A stretch of DNA of 64,000 nucleotides. Source: Psoroptes ovis. Lineage: Eukaryota; Arthropoda; Arachnida; Sarcoptiformes; Psoroptidae. Below are positions 59,701-64,000 of the stretch, piece by piece. The translations under genes and the position numbers were made by a program. The stretch spans positions 1,488,001-1,552,000 of the forward strand of contig PQWQ01000013.1 of NCBI GenBank assembly GCA_002943765.1. Reading direction: 5' to 3'. The first letter of the stretch is position 1. Every line of letters starts with the position of its first letter. The notes under the pieces were generated by a model. That model ran no database searches, had not been told where the DNA came from, and saw only the letters and a program-made list of their open reading frames with translations.

Positions 59701-62700
59701 GTATGTGCAATGGATACAAAAAAAAAATAATGAATGCATTGAATTTTTTGGATATATAAATGAAATCTTTATGCATTAGACACGAAAGACAAAAAAATGA
59801 ATTTCAAACGTTGAAAATATTCAACATTTTCGAGCTTATAAACATTTTTCTCGTATATTCATTAGTATTCATTGGTATTTAAACAAAAAAAAAAAAAAAA
59901 CTCAACGAATACAAAAATAAACAAAAAACTTGACTGTGCAACAACGAAACATTAAGCCAATGGATTTAATGATATACAAATGATATGTGAAAGCGAAGAA
60001 ATACGGAGAAAAAATAAATAAAACGACTCGAAAAAAACAAAGATACACATAGATGTATGATTGTGTCATTTATCATTGTTTGTTTGTTTCGTAGAAAAAA
60101 AACGAAGAAAATTGTAGAAAATTTACATTTAAAAAAATGAATAAATAAATAAATAAAATGAAAATACAAATGTATCAGTAAATGAAAGATGAATGAAATT
60201 TGAAAAAAAAATTTTGATCCAATTTTCCAAATTCACAAATAGACCAATAGTAAAAGAAAAATATTTTTGCATTTTTTGTCAAAATGTAAATTTTTCCCTA
60301 CTCACTACTTATTACTACACAACGAGAATGAAAAAATAAATAAAATTAGATTTTCAAACGAAGCAAATGAAGGAGAATAAATATATGAAAAAAAATAATC
60401 TTTTTAAATGCAAGAAAAATGGATTTTCAATTCACATTTATTTATATTTTAGTCATTTCAATTCGTTTTATTTTTACTTTAATGCTATTGCTATGATATG
60501 CCATCAAACAAATTATTATTGCGATTGCGATTATAAATTATTTTTATTCGATTGATGAATGAAATTTCAATGGAAATCATTTATATATAAAAAATATCTA
60601 AGAAATGAATTTCATTTTTTTTTCTATTTCTTTCATTTATTTCAAAAAGGAAAATAACTAAGAAAAAGTAATTTTTTAATGCCATTATCATTTCTATTTC
60701 ATTCATTCATTCGCTCGTTTTGCTTTATTTCGATGATATTTTATTATTTATTGATAATGTTATTATTATGATTATTAATAAATGAATTGAATGAAATGAA
60801 TTGACTTGAAATAAATGTTTGAATGAAATGAATGAATGAGAAAAAAAGAAGAAAAATTTTGAAAAATGAAATGAAATGAAAATTTTTTCAACCGAAACAT
60901 TAGTTTTTTATTATTATTATCATCATAATAATCATTGTTATTATAAGAAAATTATTATTTAGAAAAAACATCAACATTCAATGATGATGATGATGATGAA
61001 AATTCAATCAAAAATTGTAAAGGAATAAAATTGAAATAAAAAAAATTATTTTTCATTTCTTCTTCTTTAACAATGATTTATCCTTTTAACCTTGAAAATC
61101 ATAATAATAATCATAAATAAATGAAACAAAATAAAAAATTCCATCAAAATGAAGAAAATTTTCTTAAATTGAATAGCAAATAAAAAAGAATTAGAATTCG
61201 AAATGTACATACACCAACAACAACAACAAATACATAGATAGCAATAATTTATTATGATTATTATTTTATCAAAATGCATTGAAAAAAAGAAAAAAAAACA
61301 AAAGAAAATTATTCACATAAACTAATAATAATAATAATGAAAAACTTGAATGAATTTCGAGAAAATGAGAATGAAAAGATGAAATGAAATGAGAAATAAT
61401 TACAATCAAAAATAATAAATGATTTTTTTTGATGGAAAAATTTTTTGGCTGAAAATATTTACAATGAAAATAAAATAATAATCATTTATAATTGTAATCA
61501 TAATAATAATACGATAATATGATAATGATAATTAAATTCCATTTTGTGATATTTTTGCTGAGATTTTTTATGTGTATTTGATAATAATAATAAAAAATAA
61601 TGAGAAATAAATGAAATTTGAAAGGAAATTTTTCTGATATTTTGTTTTCATCATCATTCATTCTGTGTGTTGAACACAAAATTGAATTAAAACAACAACA
61701 ACAACATCGACAGCGAAAAAAAACGATCATTTTTTTGAAAATGAATGAAATGCAACGTGATTCAAGCATTTTTGTTTCGATTATCATTATTATTTTGTTT
61801 TAGTATTTGTTTTTACTATCGTCAATTGTCGAGCATTGTGTGAGTGCTGTGCTGTGCTTTGCTTTACAATCTGTGCATTTAAATGTGTAAAAGTTATTAT
61901 CTTACACGAATGTATTGAAATATAGAGAAACGAAGAAAAATATTATCTTGTTTTGATGATCTATTTTTGGATCATTTCATTCATTTTTTGTTTTGTTTGC
62001 TTGGTTATCACTATTATTATTATTATTTATGGCATTTTTTGGAATTTTTTCGATGTACAAAATAGCAACAATTATGAAATTTATTCATTTCAAACAGTTT
62101 TTTGTTTCTAATGTCCCAATTTTTTGTTGTTATTTTTCATCTATCTTTATTTCTTACCAAAAATATTAATGGAAATAATAATAATTCGTCTATAATTTTA
62201 GACAATTATCTCATCTGTTATATTCATCATTATATAAGTGTTATTTTTTGCAAAAACATTAAGCGAAGAAAAAAATTCGGTTTAAAGAGTTTTTTATTAT
62301 CAAAATAGCAAAAATAAGAAGAAAAATTCAATTTAAAATTCAAATACATACAAATCTGTGTGAATTCACAGTGAAGAGGAATGGTGTTAAGACTAAATAA
62401 TATCATTTTTTTTCATGAAGAATGATAAGAAAATGAAATTTTTTTTGTTTCTTTTTGGCTTAACAACAAATAAAACAATATTAATAATCTTCATGGATTT
62501 TTCGCATATTTCTTGCATCAAAAATTTTTTCATATTCATTTTCCACACATTCATACACTTAAAAAAGAAAATAATGAAGCAATTTTGACATAAATATCTT
62601 TAGAATAAATAAATGAAAGATGCTTAAACAATACAAAAATATAATAACATTCATTTTAAAATATGTAAAATGTTATTTATGTTCATAGAAAAATGAAATG

Positions 62701-64000
62701 AAGAAAAAATTTGAATAAATGATTATTCAACAATAAGTTTTGCTTGATTCATTTTTCACTCACTTATTATTGCTATTATTATCAATATAAATGCATATTA
62801 TTGTCTTTCAATTTGTATGAGATTGCCATATGCAAATATCATTATCACTTTGCTTGAAAAAAAAATTTGATCAAAATGAAAAAACAATGAGCAATGATAA
62901 TGATGATAATGGCAGCTAAAATAATTCAAGATTTACCATTCGCAATCATTTCAAATTTTGCATAAAATTTCATTATAATTATTGTATAAATTTTGAATAA
63001 TTTTGTGTATTTGAATGTATTAAAGACAAAAAAACAGAGGAGAAAAAAGTGATTAAGATTTTGAAAAGAAACAATTTTCATTGCTGCAATTTTAGTAACA
63101 AATTTTCTCTTGTTTCTTTCAATCTACAATTTAATTACATTTATTAAAAACAATGAAAACAAAAGATATTTGCATATTGCAAATATTTAAATGAAAAAAA
63201 TGTATTAATGCACAAGAATCATATTACATTTTGCAAAGCTTGCAAAAAAACATTCAATTCAAAGCATTCATAAGAAATTCAATGGATTTGCTCATTTTTC
63301 TTTGAATTATTAATGTTGTACAAGTATCAAAGTTATTATTTTTTACAATTACTACAACAGTAATGGAAATAATCAATTATCATACAAATAAAAAGAACAA
63401 TTAAACATTTGAGAAAAACAACAAGCGAAACAATGAAAATTTATGTTTAATAACTTTTTCATTTTATCGTTCGATGCTTACTCGTAAATGCCAAATGCAA
63501 ATCCATTGTATACACGAGTTAAATCGGAAAAATTTACAGACATTTATTTATGAAATTATATGATTTTGAAATCATCAAAATGATTATGATCATATTGAAT
63601 GTATTGAATAAAGATTGGAGATTTTTTCGATGAATATTAATAATTTATACACACTTTTTTTCGAAAAAAGAAGGAAAAAATCATCAATTTTCGATTCGTG
63701 AATGCATAAATGAAAAATGCATAAATTCACATATGAATATTTGTTTATTTGAAAATGATTTATTTTCAAAATATTATTTTCAAAACGAAACAAAAAGAAA
63801 TATGAATAAATTATCAGAGGTTAAAAATTTCAAAATTTTCAAATTTTAAATTTCGAAAATTTATTGTTTTTGTATAAATTTTCATATTTGAATTTGAGAA
63901 TATAAGTATAGATGTGTTTACACAAATGAATAATAGCCAAACAACAGAAATTACATTACATAATGAGATGTAAATTTCCGTCTGTCTGCGTGTTCATGTG

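Larger units (their letters stand above)
43131..64000. other. AT-rich low-complexity DNA to the right edge
   Basis: About 21 kb without a convincing gene, RNA gene or mobile element. It holds many microsatellites, some listed separately, and many (AATTG)n- and (AAATG)n-like pentamer runs. A short perfect inverted repeat GAAAAGCTT/AAGCTTTTC lies at 45580-45601. The sequence could be intergenic or intron of a gene whose exons lie outside the window. Confidence 0.55.

Overview
The window is AT-rich, gene-poor animal DNA. A BEL/Pao-type LTR element (a class known only from metazoans), a copia element, introns of about 52-73 nt with GTAAGT-like donors, and a C2H2 zinc-finger protein full of Asn/His/Gln/Ser runs fit an arthropod. 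My best guess is an acariform mite of the dust-mite/scab-mite kind; this is inference from style, not a match to a known sequence.

Left end (1-7.3 kb). An intact copia reverse-transcriptase polyprotein runs in from the left edge and ends inside a short 3' LTR (2772-2923). Five bases further is a pair of identical 148-bp direct repeats (2929-3076, 3878-4025). They look like the LTRs of a small deleted retroelement on the minus strand that keeps only a primer-site-like sequence, a tandem-repeat leader and a short gag-like start. From 4.1 to 5.45 kb there is a tandemly duplicated block with regularly spaced splice signals. It can be read as a gene of tiny exons in constant phase, followed by a separate candidate two-exon small gene. 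An orphan polypurine tract with an LTR-like start lies at 5.65 kb.

The only confident cellular gene (7.34-12.2 kb, minus strand) is a three-coding-exon C2H2 zinc-finger protein of about 1434 residues. It has three fingers, two of them in a duplicated domain, inside very long low-complexity regions. A strong splice acceptor at 12199-12200 shows that its first exon(s) lie further right, so at least part of the following AT-rich DNA is probably its 5' intron.

Right part (12.2-64 kb). This is about 51 kb of very AT-rich, low-complexity sequence with microsatellites and homopolymers. It is broken by a solo LTR with target-site duplication (22279-22623) and by a young 2.7-kb BEL/Pao-like element (30675-33384) with identical LTRs and a target-site duplication. 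That element encodes Gag and, in the -1 frame after a slippery heptamer, an aspartic protease with a basic tail. It has no reverse transcriptase or integrase. A few islands of higher complexity (23.3, 25.9, 29.2, 38.9 and 43.0 kb) could be exons or small genes, but none is secure. I found no tRNA, rRNA or CRISPR array.
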